Part shown: positions 35,401-43,437 of the stretch, one piece after another | Layout: every line of letters begins with the position of its first letter | How positions within the stretch are numbered: the first letter of the stretch is position 1 | Assembly: GCF_030908385.1 (NCBI RefSeq) | Contig: NZ_CP133091.1 | Coordinates: 1,784,128 to 1,848,127, forward strand | DNA from: Mangrovimonas sp. YM274 | Lineage (GTDB): Bacteria > Bacteroidota > Bacteroidia > Flavobacteriales > Flavobacteriaceae | DNA length: 64,000 bases | Direction: 5' to 3' | The notes under the pieces: model-generated | Databases searched by the model: none | Seen by the model: only the letters and a program-made list of their open reading frames with translations | Told to the model about the DNA's origin: nothing | Position numbers and translations under genes: made by a program

Positions 35401-35640
35401 AAGCATATTGTCTACGCCGTTAATTTGTTGCTCTAGAGGTGTGGCTACCGATTCTTCAATGTCTATGGCATTAGCGCCAGGGTATTTGGCTCTCACAACC
35501 ACTTGTGGTGGACTCAGACTAGGGTATTGTTCAACAGGGAGCCCCGTTAAGGTAATAGCGCCTACTAGCGTAATGATGATGGCAATTACCATTGCTAATA
35601 CGGGTCGACGTACAAATAAGTTACCCTTTGAATCGGACAT
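32476..35640 (-). CDS. RND efflux transporter, HAE1/AcrB family
   Basis: A 1054-residue inner membrane proton-drug antiporter of full length. It has twelve membrane segments with two large periplasmic loops. The N-terminus reads RRPVLAMVIAIIITLVGAIT; the proton relay region GLVLAIGIVVDDAIIVVEAV (TM4) carries the paired Asp. FIPEEDMGYFFV starts the second half. Substrate cannot be told from sequence. It is the middle gene of adaptor-pump-outer membrane factor, with 11 bases to the adaptor gene. Confidence 0.95.
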   Translation of the reverse strand: MSDSKGNLFVRRPVLAMVIAIIITLVGAITLTGLPVEQYPSLSPPQVVVRAKYPGANAIDIEESVATPLEQQINGVDNMLYMLSTNSNDGTMAIRVSFDVGTNPDMNAVLVQNRAAAATARLPESVKQLGVTTKKAMSNVMMVVTLASDGSFDQEFLGNYALINLRDELLRLPGVGDVTVFGSDYSMRIWVKPDRLSQLGVTVPEIVKAINEQNVLVPGGQLGAEPAPQGTEFTYTVRMPSRFNSEEEFGNIIVREKPDGSEIKIKDIAEVELGIEKYNAFTRLNKEVCTVIAIYQAPGSNALEVAGGIKEAMAFMSTRFPEGISYDISLDTTLAITAGIDDIIETLIIALILVIFVVFLFLQDWRATLIPCLAIPVSLIGAFIFFPMLGFTINVLSLLGLVLAIGIVVDDAIIVVEAVQVNIERGMQPKEATIDAMKKVTGPVIATTLILVAIFIPVAGMSGITGKLYQQFAITIALSVIVSSVNALTLSPALCSLLLKEPKPYKGVLGKIFGGFNKFMKKSTGGYMSVTNVVTGKIKRGLIFIGILIVGMGVLSKVVPMGFIPEEDMGYFFVNIQLPPAASIQRTNDITRQVEDLLVAKEDVQYVTNVTGYSLLSTSFLNNSAVMFVKLKDWDERNITAKAFVENINQELLKIPGSINLAFGPPPIPGLGKGSGFSMMIQDRGGNTPQYLSEQANIFTQKAMERPEIGRAFTPFNASVPQRLLQINKEKALKLGIPLNDLYATVGAYMGGTYVNDFNRFGRLYKTYIQAKPEYRQDESGLNSFFLKNRNGDMVPMSTFIDMEHISGPDYTNRFNLFRSIEVSGAAAAGYSTTQALDALEEVAAEVFPSDVGYSWNGLSYQEKKASGGLLPILGLSMIFVFLILSAQYESWSLPISVLAGTPFAIFGAFLGLYIARFLSPSFENNIFAQVSFVMLIGMAAKNAILIVEFATEEFHNGKSLYDAAIMAAKERFRPILMTAFAFIFGIFPLVIATGSGAEARKVMGMTLLGGMVIATFVGVFLYPMLFVFVGKLFGYEKKRLKKDTPETLEPKEE

Positions 35641-35651
35641 ATAATTTGTTA

Positions 35652-36806
35652 TTAGTTTTCTACCTTGCTTTGATACTGAACTAATTTGGGGGCAACTTTC
35701 ATTTTGGATTTTACTTTTTGAACCTCGTCAACCACTATCTGTTCTCCGGGCTCAAGTCCTTTTGCAACAATGTAATAATCCTTATAATTTTTTAAGATGT
35801 CTATATTTCGTATCTGTACGATGCCATCATTGCCCACCACAAACACCATATATTGTCCTTGAATTTCTTGAACGGCTTTTTGGGGGACTAAAATGGTATT
35901 CTCCCGCAGATTGACTAGAGCTCTTACCTTAGTGAATTGCCCTGGACGGATCAGTCTTTCAGGATTGGGAAATGAGGCCTGAAGTAATATAGAGCCTGTA
36001 CTAGGGTCGATATTACGGTCTATAAAGTCCAAATGCCCTTTGTGGGTATGGACGGAATTATCGGAAAGAATCAATTCTAAGATTTGCTTGTCTGCCAACG
36101 TTTTGAATTTTTCGTCGGTGTCGCCCGTATTCACCAATAAACGTTTCATGAAGGTTAGGTATTCTGCTTCCGCGAGAAAGAACTGCACTCTTATAGTGTC
36201 AATATCCGAAACCGTATTTAAGATGATAGGGTTGGGTTGTTTCCCAACATATTCGCCTTCTCGAGCCAGTGTTTTTCCAATCACCCCATTTATGGGAGCA
36301 TAAATTTTACAATGTCCTAAATTAATATTGGCGATTTCAAGAGAGGCTAAGGCCGCTTTAAGTTCGGCATCCGCAGCTTCTTTTCTTGCCGTGGCTCCAT
36401 CCAAATCACTTTTACTTACGGCATTCAGATCTGCTAAAGGTTTGATTCGGTTGTAATCGCTATTGGATTTGGCCAAAAGTGTTTTGGCAGCAGAAACGTT
36501 ACTGTTTACTCTGGCTACTTCTGCTTCAAAGGTTTGAGAGTCTATACTATAAAGAAGCTCTCCTTTTTCCACTCGATTGCCTTCTTCAAAATGCATGCCT
36601 TCCAAAAAGCCGTCCACACGTGCCCGGATGGGAATATCTTTGATGCCGTATACTTGCCCTACAAAATCCTTGTAAATGGGGACTGTTTCGGTTTTTAGCT
36701 GTATCACGCTTATGGGAGCAACCTGTGCGATGGGCTTTTCCTCGTCATGTTTGCAGCCAAAAATGAGTAGTACTAAAAGAACAATGGAGTAATTGTAGTT
36801 AGGCAT
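35652..36806 (-). CDS. RND efflux periplasmic adaptor (MFP/AcrA family)
   Basis: A 384-residue lipoprotein (MPNYNYSIVLLVLLIFGC). Order: lipoyl/hairpin region with RARVDGFLEGMHFEEGNRVE (about 58), coiled-coil hairpin (about 90-150), second lipoyl half KIYAPINGVIGKTLAREGEY, beta-barrel and membrane-proximal domains (GQYMVFVVGNDGIVQIRNID). It bridges pump and outer membrane factor. It is the first gene of the operon. Confidence 0.94.
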   Translation of the reverse strand: MPNYNYSIVLLVLLIFGCKHDEEKPIAQVAPISVIQLKTETVPIYKDFVGQVYGIKDIPIRARVDGFLEGMHFEEGNRVEKGELLYSIDSQTFEAEVARVNSNVSAAKTLLAKSNSDYNRIKPLADLNAVSKSDLDGATARKEAADAELKAALASLEIANINLGHCKIYAPINGVIGKTLAREGEYVGKQPNPIILNTVSDIDTIRVQFFLAEAEYLTFMKRLLVNTGDTDEKFKTLADKQILELILSDNSVHTHKGHLDFIDRNIDPSTGSILLQASFPNPERLIRPGQFTKVRALVNLRENTILVPQKAVQEIQGQYMVFVVGNDGIVQIRNIDILKNYKDYYIVAKGLEPGEQIVVDEVQKVKSKMKVAPKLVQYQSKVEN

Positions 36807-36984
36807 GTTTTGTACTTTAGTTCCTATAAAAATATGAAAAATCTAAAGAAAAACATTGTGATTTTAAATGTAAATAATTGTTTTTTAATGAGTTGTGTTT
36901 ATTTTTTTGTGAGTATTGTGATGTGCTGAAAAGAATAAGGACTTTGCCCATAGACCGCCTGCGAGTCCTTTGAAGGTCGCCTTT

Positions 36985-37602
36985 CTATAATTCATCTATG
37001 CTATTGGAGGTCAATTTTTGAATGTTCTGAGTAATTTTTTCTATGTCCCAATGCCACCACTGCAATTCCAAAAGCTTCTTTATGGTGTTTTCGTCAAATC
37101 GTTTTCTTATTTCTTTGGCAGGATTGCCACCTACAATAGCGTAAGGCGCCACGTCTTTAACTACTGTGGAATTTGCTCCTATAATAGCGCCGTCCCCAAT
37201 GGTAACACCCGCCATAATGGTGGCTTTATGCCCAATCCAAACATCGTTTCCAATGATTACATCGCCTTTATAGGGATATGTTTTGCCTTCCATGGCTTTT
37301 TCCCAACCATTTCCGAAAATGGCAAAGGGATACGATGAAATTGAATTAGTGAGATGGTTGGCCCCATTCATGATAAAAGATACCCCAGAAGCAATCATGC
37401 AGAACTTACCAATTATTAATTTATCGCCTGTAAAATCAAAAAGGTATTTGACGTTCCTCTCAAAATTGTCAACATTTTCAAAGTCGTCATAATAGGTGTA
37501 ATCGCCTATAATGATATTCGGATTTTTAACAATGTTCTTTAAAAAGCAAAGTCTATCATAATTTTCAAGGGGAAATTTTAGGTCTTTGTCAGGGCCGTTC
37601 AT
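36985..37602 (-). CDS. Vat-type xenobiotic acetyltransferase (hexapeptide repeat)
   Basis: A 205-residue left-handed beta-helix acetyltransferase. The ATG at 37602 (MNGPDKDLKFPLENYDRL) matches the known start of the streptogramin A acetyltransferase group; the longer frame to 37674 is less likely. Family segments: IIIGDYTYYDDFE, KFCMIASGVSFIMNGANH (catalytic His), IIGNDVWIGHKATIMAGV and GGNPAKEIRKRFD. It acetylates drugs such as virginiamycin M in Vat enzymes; chromosomal homologues may have other substrates. It lies upstream of the efflux operon on the same strand. Confidence 0.88.
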   Translation of the reverse strand: MNGPDKDLKFPLENYDRLCFLKNIVKNPNIIIGDYTYYDDFENVDNFERNVKYLFDFTGDKLIIGKFCMIASGVSFIMNGANHLTNSISSYPFAIFGNGWEKAMEGKTYPYKGDVIIGNDVWIGHKATIMAGVTIGDGAIIGANSTVVKDVAPYAIVGGNPAKEIRKRFDENTIKKLLELQWWHWDIEKITQNIQKLTSNSIDEL

Positions 37603-37718
37603 ATTAGTTTCAGTGTTTTGTGGAATTGATAGCTTTAAAGATAGGGAAAGTGCAATAATTTTCTGCTTGGACAAGAACCTGAAGTGAGAACTGGCTAAAC
37701 AAAATTAGGAGTATTGAA

Positions 37719-38159
37719 CTATACCTCTTGTTTTAAAAGGTTTTTCCCATTGAGTTCTTTCAGTATGTCGAATATCAATCCTTGAATTAGAATAATGATG
37801 AAAGTCAATGGTAAATCAACTATCCAACTTAGTCTTTTGGTAGCATTCCATTCATACATTGAATGGTATTTATCGGGGCAACAGTCCACCGTCCATTGAA
37901 ATTTTGAATAAAAGTATATAAAGGAAAAGCTGGTCACAAAAAGATAAATGAGATTTAAAGATTTACTTCTCAATTTCTCAGATGTAATAGTAAATAAGAT
38001 TATTAAAACTATGGGAATTAACCCAAGGTAGATGGGTGTTTCACCTAAAGTTTGGGAGTAGATGAGGTTAATTCTAAAAGCAAAAGATAAAATAGTTAAT
38101 ATGATACCAAATAGAAATCCATAAACAACACCAAAAAACTTTATTTCAATTAGTTGCAT
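37719..38159 (-). CDS. hypothetical membrane protein
   Basis: A 146-residue protein with four hydrophobic segments (about 10-30, 42-60, 68-85, 113-133). No family recognised. It has its own intergenic spaces on both sides, so it is probably a single-gene transcript. Confidence 0.65.
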   Translation of the reverse strand: MQLIEIKFFGVVYGFLFGIILTILSFAFRINLIYSQTLGETPIYLGLIPIVLIILFTITSEKLRSKSLNLIYLFVTSFSFIYFYSKFQWTVDCCPDKYHSMYEWNATKRLSWIVDLPLTFIIILIQGLIFDILKELNGKNLLKQEV

Positions 38160-38279
38160 TTGTGGGAGGTTTTAAAAGGGAGAACAAATCTAGTGGAATA
38201 ACTTTTGGAAATCTGTGTTATAGATGTTGTTCTATACCATATAAAGTTAGTTGCTATTCTTTTAAAGTAATAAATGGAG

Positions 38280-38711
38280 TTAGAACTTAATTATTGCTAT
38301 TGTAATTACTTGAACTATAAATATCAAAATTCCTACTAAAGTTAATTTTTGATTATATGTTCTATTTATTTTTTCCATTTGAGGATATAAATCCTTAGTC
38401 CAAACATGTTTTAGTTCTTGTGCTTGGTAACCTCCATTATTTTTAAACTCACGACCTTCTTCCGTTATCAAGATATTTGCACTTTCATCTTCTCGAATAT
38501 AACCATTGAACAAAAGCTCATCCTTAAATGACTCTTTCATCCAATCTTTCCATTGATATTGATGTAATGTTTTCGCAATAAATTCCATATCAATTTTTAC
38601 GGGATTTGTTACTTTGAAAATTTCTTTAAATGTTAGAGATTCAAATGATAAAAGTAGGCCAAGAATATTATCTAAAATTTCGTTTCTGGATAATAGGGTT
38701 TTCTGTTCCAT
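38280..38711 (-). CDS. hypothetical protein with winged-helix-like body and C-terminal membrane helix
   Basis: A 143-residue protein. Residues 1-90 look like a small winged-helix fold (LLSRNEILDNILGLLLSFE, then GYIREDESANILITEEGREF). The C-terminus ends in one membrane helix (LTLVGILIFIVQVITIAIIKF is the last segment). This tail-anchored layout is common in uncharacterised flavobacterial proteins. Function unknown. Confidence 0.65.
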   Translation of the reverse strand: MEQKTLLSRNEILDNILGLLLSFESLTFKEIFKVTNPVKIDMEFIAKTLHQYQWKDWMKESFKDELLFNGYIREDESANILITEEGREFKNNGGYQAQELKHVWTKDLYPQMEKINRTYNQKLTLVGILIFIVQVITIAIIKF

Positions 38712-38859
38712 AAGTTATTTAATGAATTGGGGTAAATGGTTTACAAACATTGTCATAAATATAGTTCTTTTTATTTGGCTATAAAGTAATAGTCTATGGT
38801 TAGATATAAAGATTTTCTTCTTAAGATACAGGTTAACTTATGCTTCACAGATACTAGCC

Positions 38860-38938
38860 TCTTAAATAAATATTCCATTACAAATCAGCCAATAATGATT
38901 CCAAAGAACTCCAAAATGTCAACCAATTAGGGGATACT
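38860..38938 (-). pseudogene. relic of the C-terminus of an APC permease gene
   Basis: About 78 bases here match the 3' end of the APC permease gene at 43460-43540 at roughly 80 percent. The minus-strand reading is LVDILEFFGIIIG-stop-FVMEYLFKR, against LLGILVSFGIIAGCFVMEYLYKR in the intact gene. Stop codons and a small gap show it is dead. It points to an old duplication followed by deletion. Confidence 0.6.
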
Positions 38939-38955
38939 TTTGTGAACCGAAGTTT

Positions 38956-39657
38956 TTATATCGTTGCTGATATATCCGATTCCTTTTTTACAAAATACCT
39001 TACATATATGAGCACTAAAAGCGGCACTATAATCAAACCAGTTGTAAAATTCAATAGTGAAGCCCAATCGGTCAACTCTTTCCCGCCCTGAGAAATCAGG
39101 ACTAAGCCTCCCAAAGGCCCTTTTGAAAATAAGGTGTTGTAAACGAAATTCCATCCCAAATGAAGTCCAAAGGGGAGCATTATAGATTTGGTTTTGGCAA
39201 AGGCCCAGGCCCATGCGTAGCCCATTAATCCAGTTCCGATAAATACCAAAATCATTGCCATGACATTTCCTAAAACACCATATGAGAACCAATGATAGAC
39301 TCCAAACGCCATTGCTGAAATCAAAATACTTTTTCTTGGGCCTATTTTGTGGATGAGCATATAGAGTAGGGCGCCTCTAAACATCAGTTCTTCTGTCAAC
39401 ACCGATTTAAAATCCCACCAAAATGAGTTGAAAACAATTCTGGTAGTAATGGTATCATTCAAAACCCAATTCGAAGCTTTTAAATAAGCCTCAAAATATT
39501 GCACAAAGACACAAAGTATTCCAGTGACTAAAAACCCCATTGAGAATTGTTTCAGCCGTTTTGCCAAGGGCAGAATTCCTAAGGCTAGGATACTCTTTTT
39601 CTCAATGAGATATAAAAGCATCCACGAAACGGCAATGGCAATTAAAATTCCTATCAT
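38956..39657 (-). CDS. CPBP-family intramembrane metalloprotease
   Basis: A 233-residue multi-pass membrane protein with the three ABI/CPBP motifs: EELMFRG (about 91-97), FGVYHW (about 117) and HLGWN (about 166). Members include Rce1-type CAAX proteases and many bacterial proteins of unknown substrate. It ends 10 bases before the GH13 gene starts in the same direction, counting from the upstream side, so the two probably share a transcript. Confidence 0.9.
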   Translation of the reverse strand: MIGILIAIAVSWMLLYLIEKKSILALGILPLAKRLKQFSMGFLVTGILCVFVQYFEAYLKASNWVLNDTITTRIVFNSFWWDFKSVLTEELMFRGALLYMLIHKIGPRKSILISAMAFGVYHWFSYGVLGNVMAMILVFIGTGLMGYAWAWAFAKTKSIMLPFGLHLGWNFVYNTLFSKGPLGGLVLISQGGKELTDWASLLNFTTGLIIVPLLVLIYVRYFVKKESDISATI

Positions 39658-39667
39658 TTGGTTTGTA

Positions 39668-41068
39668 CTATTTCACAAAAACTTTAAAAGCCCATGGTGC
39701 CATTTCAATTTTAGTGTTTTTATTGAGTTCCACGGGTTCATTTGAAATGAAGTCTTTATAGTTCCCGTGATACAAAGATTCCTTAAACTCTACAGTCCTT
39801 TTGTTCTCTGAAAAATTAAAAACGGCAAAAACTTTATCTTTATCATTTTGTCTCACAAAACTAAAAACTTCACTTTCTGCATTGTTGGGAACTTTTATCA
39901 TGGTTGTGCCCCATTTGGCATGCCATAAAGCTGTGTTGGTTTTCATTAGCGCAAACAACTTCTTGTATAAATCGCCTATATAATGTTCTTGCCATTGGAT
40001 AGGATCCTTCTCAAAAAATGCCAGTCTCTTTTTGTTTCCAGCTTCCTGACCGTTATATATCAAGGGCATTCCTTCCCCAACAACAGAAAGTACAATTGCA
40101 GCTTCCAAACCGTCTCCAAATTGCTCCCACATGGTACCTTCCCAAGCATTCTTGTCGTGGTTACTTACAAAGGTCATGCGCATACTATTTTGAGGAAAGG
40201 CACATTCATTCCAAGAATAGTAAATATACAGGCCATTAACATCTGCTTTGCCTGTACAGATCTTATGGACAGTTTCATTCCAGCTCCAAGCATAGGTCAT
40301 GTCGAAGGCTTTGGCATGTAAATCTCTAAATTCCCATTCGGCCAGCATAAAAACGGGTTTTATGGCATCGAGCTCCTCCCGGGCATTATTCCAGAACTCT
40401 ACAGGTACAAAGCCTGCAACATCACAGCGGTAGCCATCAATATCTGCTTCCTTAACCCAGTATTTCAAAGCGTCCGTCATGTTTTTCCTAACCTCAGGAT
40501 TGTTATAATCGAGGTCAATGATATCATCCCAATCCCACCATGGAGTAGGTCTAAAATCTCCCTTAAAATCTTTCTCGTACCAATCGGGGTGATCTACCAC
40601 CCAATTGTTATCCCAAGCCGTGTGATTGGCAACCCAATCTAGAATGACATGCATGCCTTGTTTATGGGCATCATCAACAAAATTTTTTAAGTCCTGTAAA
40701 TTGCCAAATTCAGGGTTGACGTCGTAATAATCTTTCACCGAGTATGGACTGCCTAAAGTTCCCTTTCTGTTTTTGACACCAATGGGATGAATGGGCATCA
40801 ACCAAATAATGTCTACCCCTAATTCCTTTAAACGAGGCAGTTGCTTTTGAGCCGATTCAAAGGTACCCTCGTCCGTAAACTGTCTTGTGTTTAATTGATA
40901 GATCACGGCATTCCTTGACCATTCTGGATGAGTGAGCTTGACGTATTCCTGTGGTTGATACCTGTCTTCAATTTTAGGCTTAACATGCTCTTGCTTGTTT
41001 TCTGTTACATTGTTTTGACATGCAGTAAGAAATGCTATTAAAAAGAAGTAGTAGACTGTGTTTTTCAT
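39668..41068 (-). CDS. GH13-family alpha-amylase-like lipoprotein
   Basis: A 466-residue protein. I take the ATG at 41068 (MKNTVYYFFLIAFLTAC), a good lipoprotein signal; a TTG 24 bases upstream is less likely. GH13 regions are clear: VILDWVANH (region I), DGYRCDVAGF (nucleophile Asp), FMLAEWEF (acid/base Glu) and FVSNHDKNAW (third Asp). The short beta-sheet domain at the end is present. It should act on alpha-glucans or maltooligosaccharides at the cell surface or periplasm. No SusC/D-like genes are adjacent. Confidence 0.92.
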   Translation of the reverse strand: MKNTVYYFFLIAFLTACQNNVTENKQEHVKPKIEDRYQPQEYVKLTHPEWSRNAVIYQLNTRQFTDEGTFESAQKQLPRLKELGVDIIWLMPIHPIGVKNRKGTLGSPYSVKDYYDVNPEFGNLQDLKNFVDDAHKQGMHVILDWVANHTAWDNNWVVDHPDWYEKDFKGDFRPTPWWDWDDIIDLDYNNPEVRKNMTDALKYWVKEADIDGYRCDVAGFVPVEFWNNAREELDAIKPVFMLAEWEFRDLHAKAFDMTYAWSWNETVHKICTGKADVNGLYIYYSWNECAFPQNSMRMTFVSNHDKNAWEGTMWEQFGDGLEAAIVLSVVGEGMPLIYNGQEAGNKKRLAFFEKDPIQWQEHYIGDLYKKLFALMKTNTALWHAKWGTTMIKVPNNAESEVFSFVRQNDKDKVFAVFNFSENKRTVEFKESLYHGNYKDFISNEPVELNKNTKIEMAPWAFKVFVK

Positions 41069-41095
41069 ATTGATGATTTTAATAGCAGGCAATGG

Positions 41096-42809
41096 CTATT
41101 TTCGTTTATAAACGCTTTTCCCTTCCTTAATAGTTTCCAGAACTTTAATGTCTTTTAATGTCATAGGATCAACCTTCAATGGGTTTTTATCCAAAATCAC
41201 CAAATCTGCTAATTTACCTTCACTTAAGGTCCCTTTGATATCATCTTCAAACAATTGATAGGCAGACCAAGATGTGATACATTTCATTGCCTCATAAGGT
41301 GTTAAACGTTCATTTTTGCCAATAATATCTCCAGTGCGTGAAACCCTATTTACAGTTGTATGCATGATCATCATTAGATTAGGTAGGGCAACAGGGGCAT
41401 CGGTATGACTGGTAACATGAACGCCTTTATCCATACAAGTTTTGATGGGGCTAATGTGCATGGCTGCTTCTTTACCTATAATTTGTTTATACCAGTCTCC
41501 CCAATAAAAAGTGTGCATTGGGAAAAGGGATGCTACAATATCATATTTTTTAAGGCTGTCTATTTGGTTTGTCCTAATTAATTGACCATGTATTAGTGTG
41601 TTACGTCGGTCATTATTTCCATACTTTTTAACTGCAGGTTCAAGAGCTTTTAAATATTGGTCTAGAGCTGCATCCCCATTACAGTGGATTTGCATTTGCC
41701 AATTATTTTTTAGGGACATGTCTACAATTCTGGCAACTTCATTGTCATCCGGAATAGCAGGGTAACCTCTGTAATCTGCATTCTGTCCATCGGGAGGTAA
41801 CGTATAGGGCACAGTTCTCCAAGCGGTTCTGCCTTGAGGAGAGCCATCCAACGTTAATTTAATTCCAGCGATTCTATAATGATTTTTATAGACCTTGCCA
41901 TACCATTCAGTTTCCATATACTGAGGATACATATAATCGACATAAGAATTGACGTCAATTGGCATTTTTCCGCGCTTGGCATAATCGGCCAACTGCAGAT
42001 GGTTTTCCATAGCCCGTCCTTCTTGAGCCGTAGTATAGCCATAACTGGTAGCTAATTCAAACCCTTTTTCAATAAAAAAATCCCCTAATTCTGAAGAACT
42101 TGGTGTTAATACCTTTAACATGGCGGGAATACTCGCTAACTCTTCCATAACCCCATTGGGTTCTTGGCTATTAGGCATTCTTCGTATAATACCGCCAGCG
42201 GGGTCCTTGGTATCCTTGGTTATATTCAATAATTCCAACCCTTTAGAGTTTACTACACTGAAATGCCCCGATATGTGACAAGCCATTACAGGCAAATCTG
42301 TGGATACTTGGTCTAAATCTTCCTTGGTTGGAAATCTATGCTCTTGGAGTGCGGCATCATCAAAGCCTAGTCCGACAATCCAACCATTGGTTTTGTCCAC
42401 TCCATTTTTTTTATACCAGTCTTTTAGTTCCGATATAAGTTCCGGAATGGTATTGCATTTGCCATCTGGCGAAGCCAATAAATTGGCACATACAGCTTGA
42501 GCACCAAAACTGCTGAAATGGGAGTGGCCATCTATAAAGCCGGGAACCAATGTTTTTCCTTCCAAGTCTATCATAGTATGCCCTTTACCAGCCTTAGTCA
42601 TCGCCTCTGCCGATTCTCCCACATATACAATCTTGCCCCCCCCGAACAACAAGCGCTTGGGCATACTCTGGAGCATCGCTTTCCATTGTTATAATATCGC
42701 CGTTGTAATACACTGTGGTACCGGTACCATCAATTACGGGAGTTTCTTTTTTACAGGAGGAAAAAAGTACAAGACTTAAAACAAGAGCCCCCAAAATTTT
42801 TAGTTTCAT
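41096..42809 (-). CDS. YtcJ-like amidohydrolase lipoprotein, split by a frameshift
   Basis: The first 57 codons (from 42809, MKLKILGALVLSLVLFSSC, then YYNGDIITMESDAPEYAQAL) and the remaining about 520 codons are in different frames. The break is a run of eight C at 42636-42643. With seven, the reading would be VVRGGKIVYVGESAEAM, which fits the family. The long part has metal-site GFIDGHSHF and the amidohydrolase barrel of the YtcJ type, an exo-acting hydrolase of unclear substrate. Either a sequencing error, an inactive gene, or phase variation by slippage. It lies 27 bases upstream of the GH13 gene. Confidence 0.8.
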
Positions 42810-42895
42810 AATATATAATTTTTATAGCAGGCAATGGTCTTGTTTGATTTCTTTGAGAGGAAAATTCAAAACAATAAAGGGACATGGTGTTGATA

Positions 42896-43375
42896 TTAGT
42901 TTATTTGTTTCAATATTTTAATTTGGTTAACTAACTTATTCAAGCCATCATAAACTTCTTTACAAAATCCAAATTTTGTTTCTTCATTATTTATTTTTAA
43001 ATCTATTTCATATGCTGTACCATCGGCATATCCGCCACATCCTGAATTCGATTCTTTGGCTTCACTTTCAAAAGCAATAACTAAATCAATCAATCCATTA
43101 ATAGACCCTGAGAAATGCTCGGTTTCAGATGCTTCATTCGTTGATGAATGATAAAAAAACATTTTCTTGTTCCGTTGTGTTATATAGATTCGACCATAAT
43201 TTAAATCGACGCATCCAGATAATTGTTTGTATATTATTTCGATTTCTAAGGAATCAGTGTTTTTGAATTTTTGACTGATTATCTTAGTATATGTTTTATC
43301 TATCTCAGTTTTATGTTTTGATCCACTACAACTAATTGAAATTATAAGAATAAAAAGTACTGAGTTTAGTTTCAT
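42896..43375 (-). CDS. hypothetical lipoprotein
   Basis: A 159-residue protein with lipoprotein signal MKLNSVLFILIISISC. The mature part is acidic with Cys in CVDLNYGRIYITQ and SGCGGYADGTAYEIDL, suggesting a small disulfide-bonded domain. Function unknown. Confidence 0.65.
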   Translation of the reverse strand: MKLNSVLFILIISISCSGSKHKTEIDKTYTKIISQKFKNTDSLEIEIIYKQLSGCVDLNYGRIYITQRNKKMFFYHSSTNEASETEHFSGSINGLIDLVIAFESEAKESNSGCGGYADGTAYEIDLKINNEETKFGFCKEVYDGLNKLVNQIKILKQIN

Positions 43376-43437
43376 TAAATTTTAAATTAATGTCAAGCCT
43401 TTTATAAATATAGTTGTTTTTGTGCTTTATAAAGCTA

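Noticed and set aside
38927-39292. 121-codon minus-strand frame overlapping the CPBP gene
   Set aside because: It lies in another frame of a well-supported membrane protease and has no domain of its own.
42594-42809. 71-residue lipoprotein as a separate gene
   Set aside because: It is the N-terminal part of the amidohydrolase and is cut off by the C8 run; kept as one gene.
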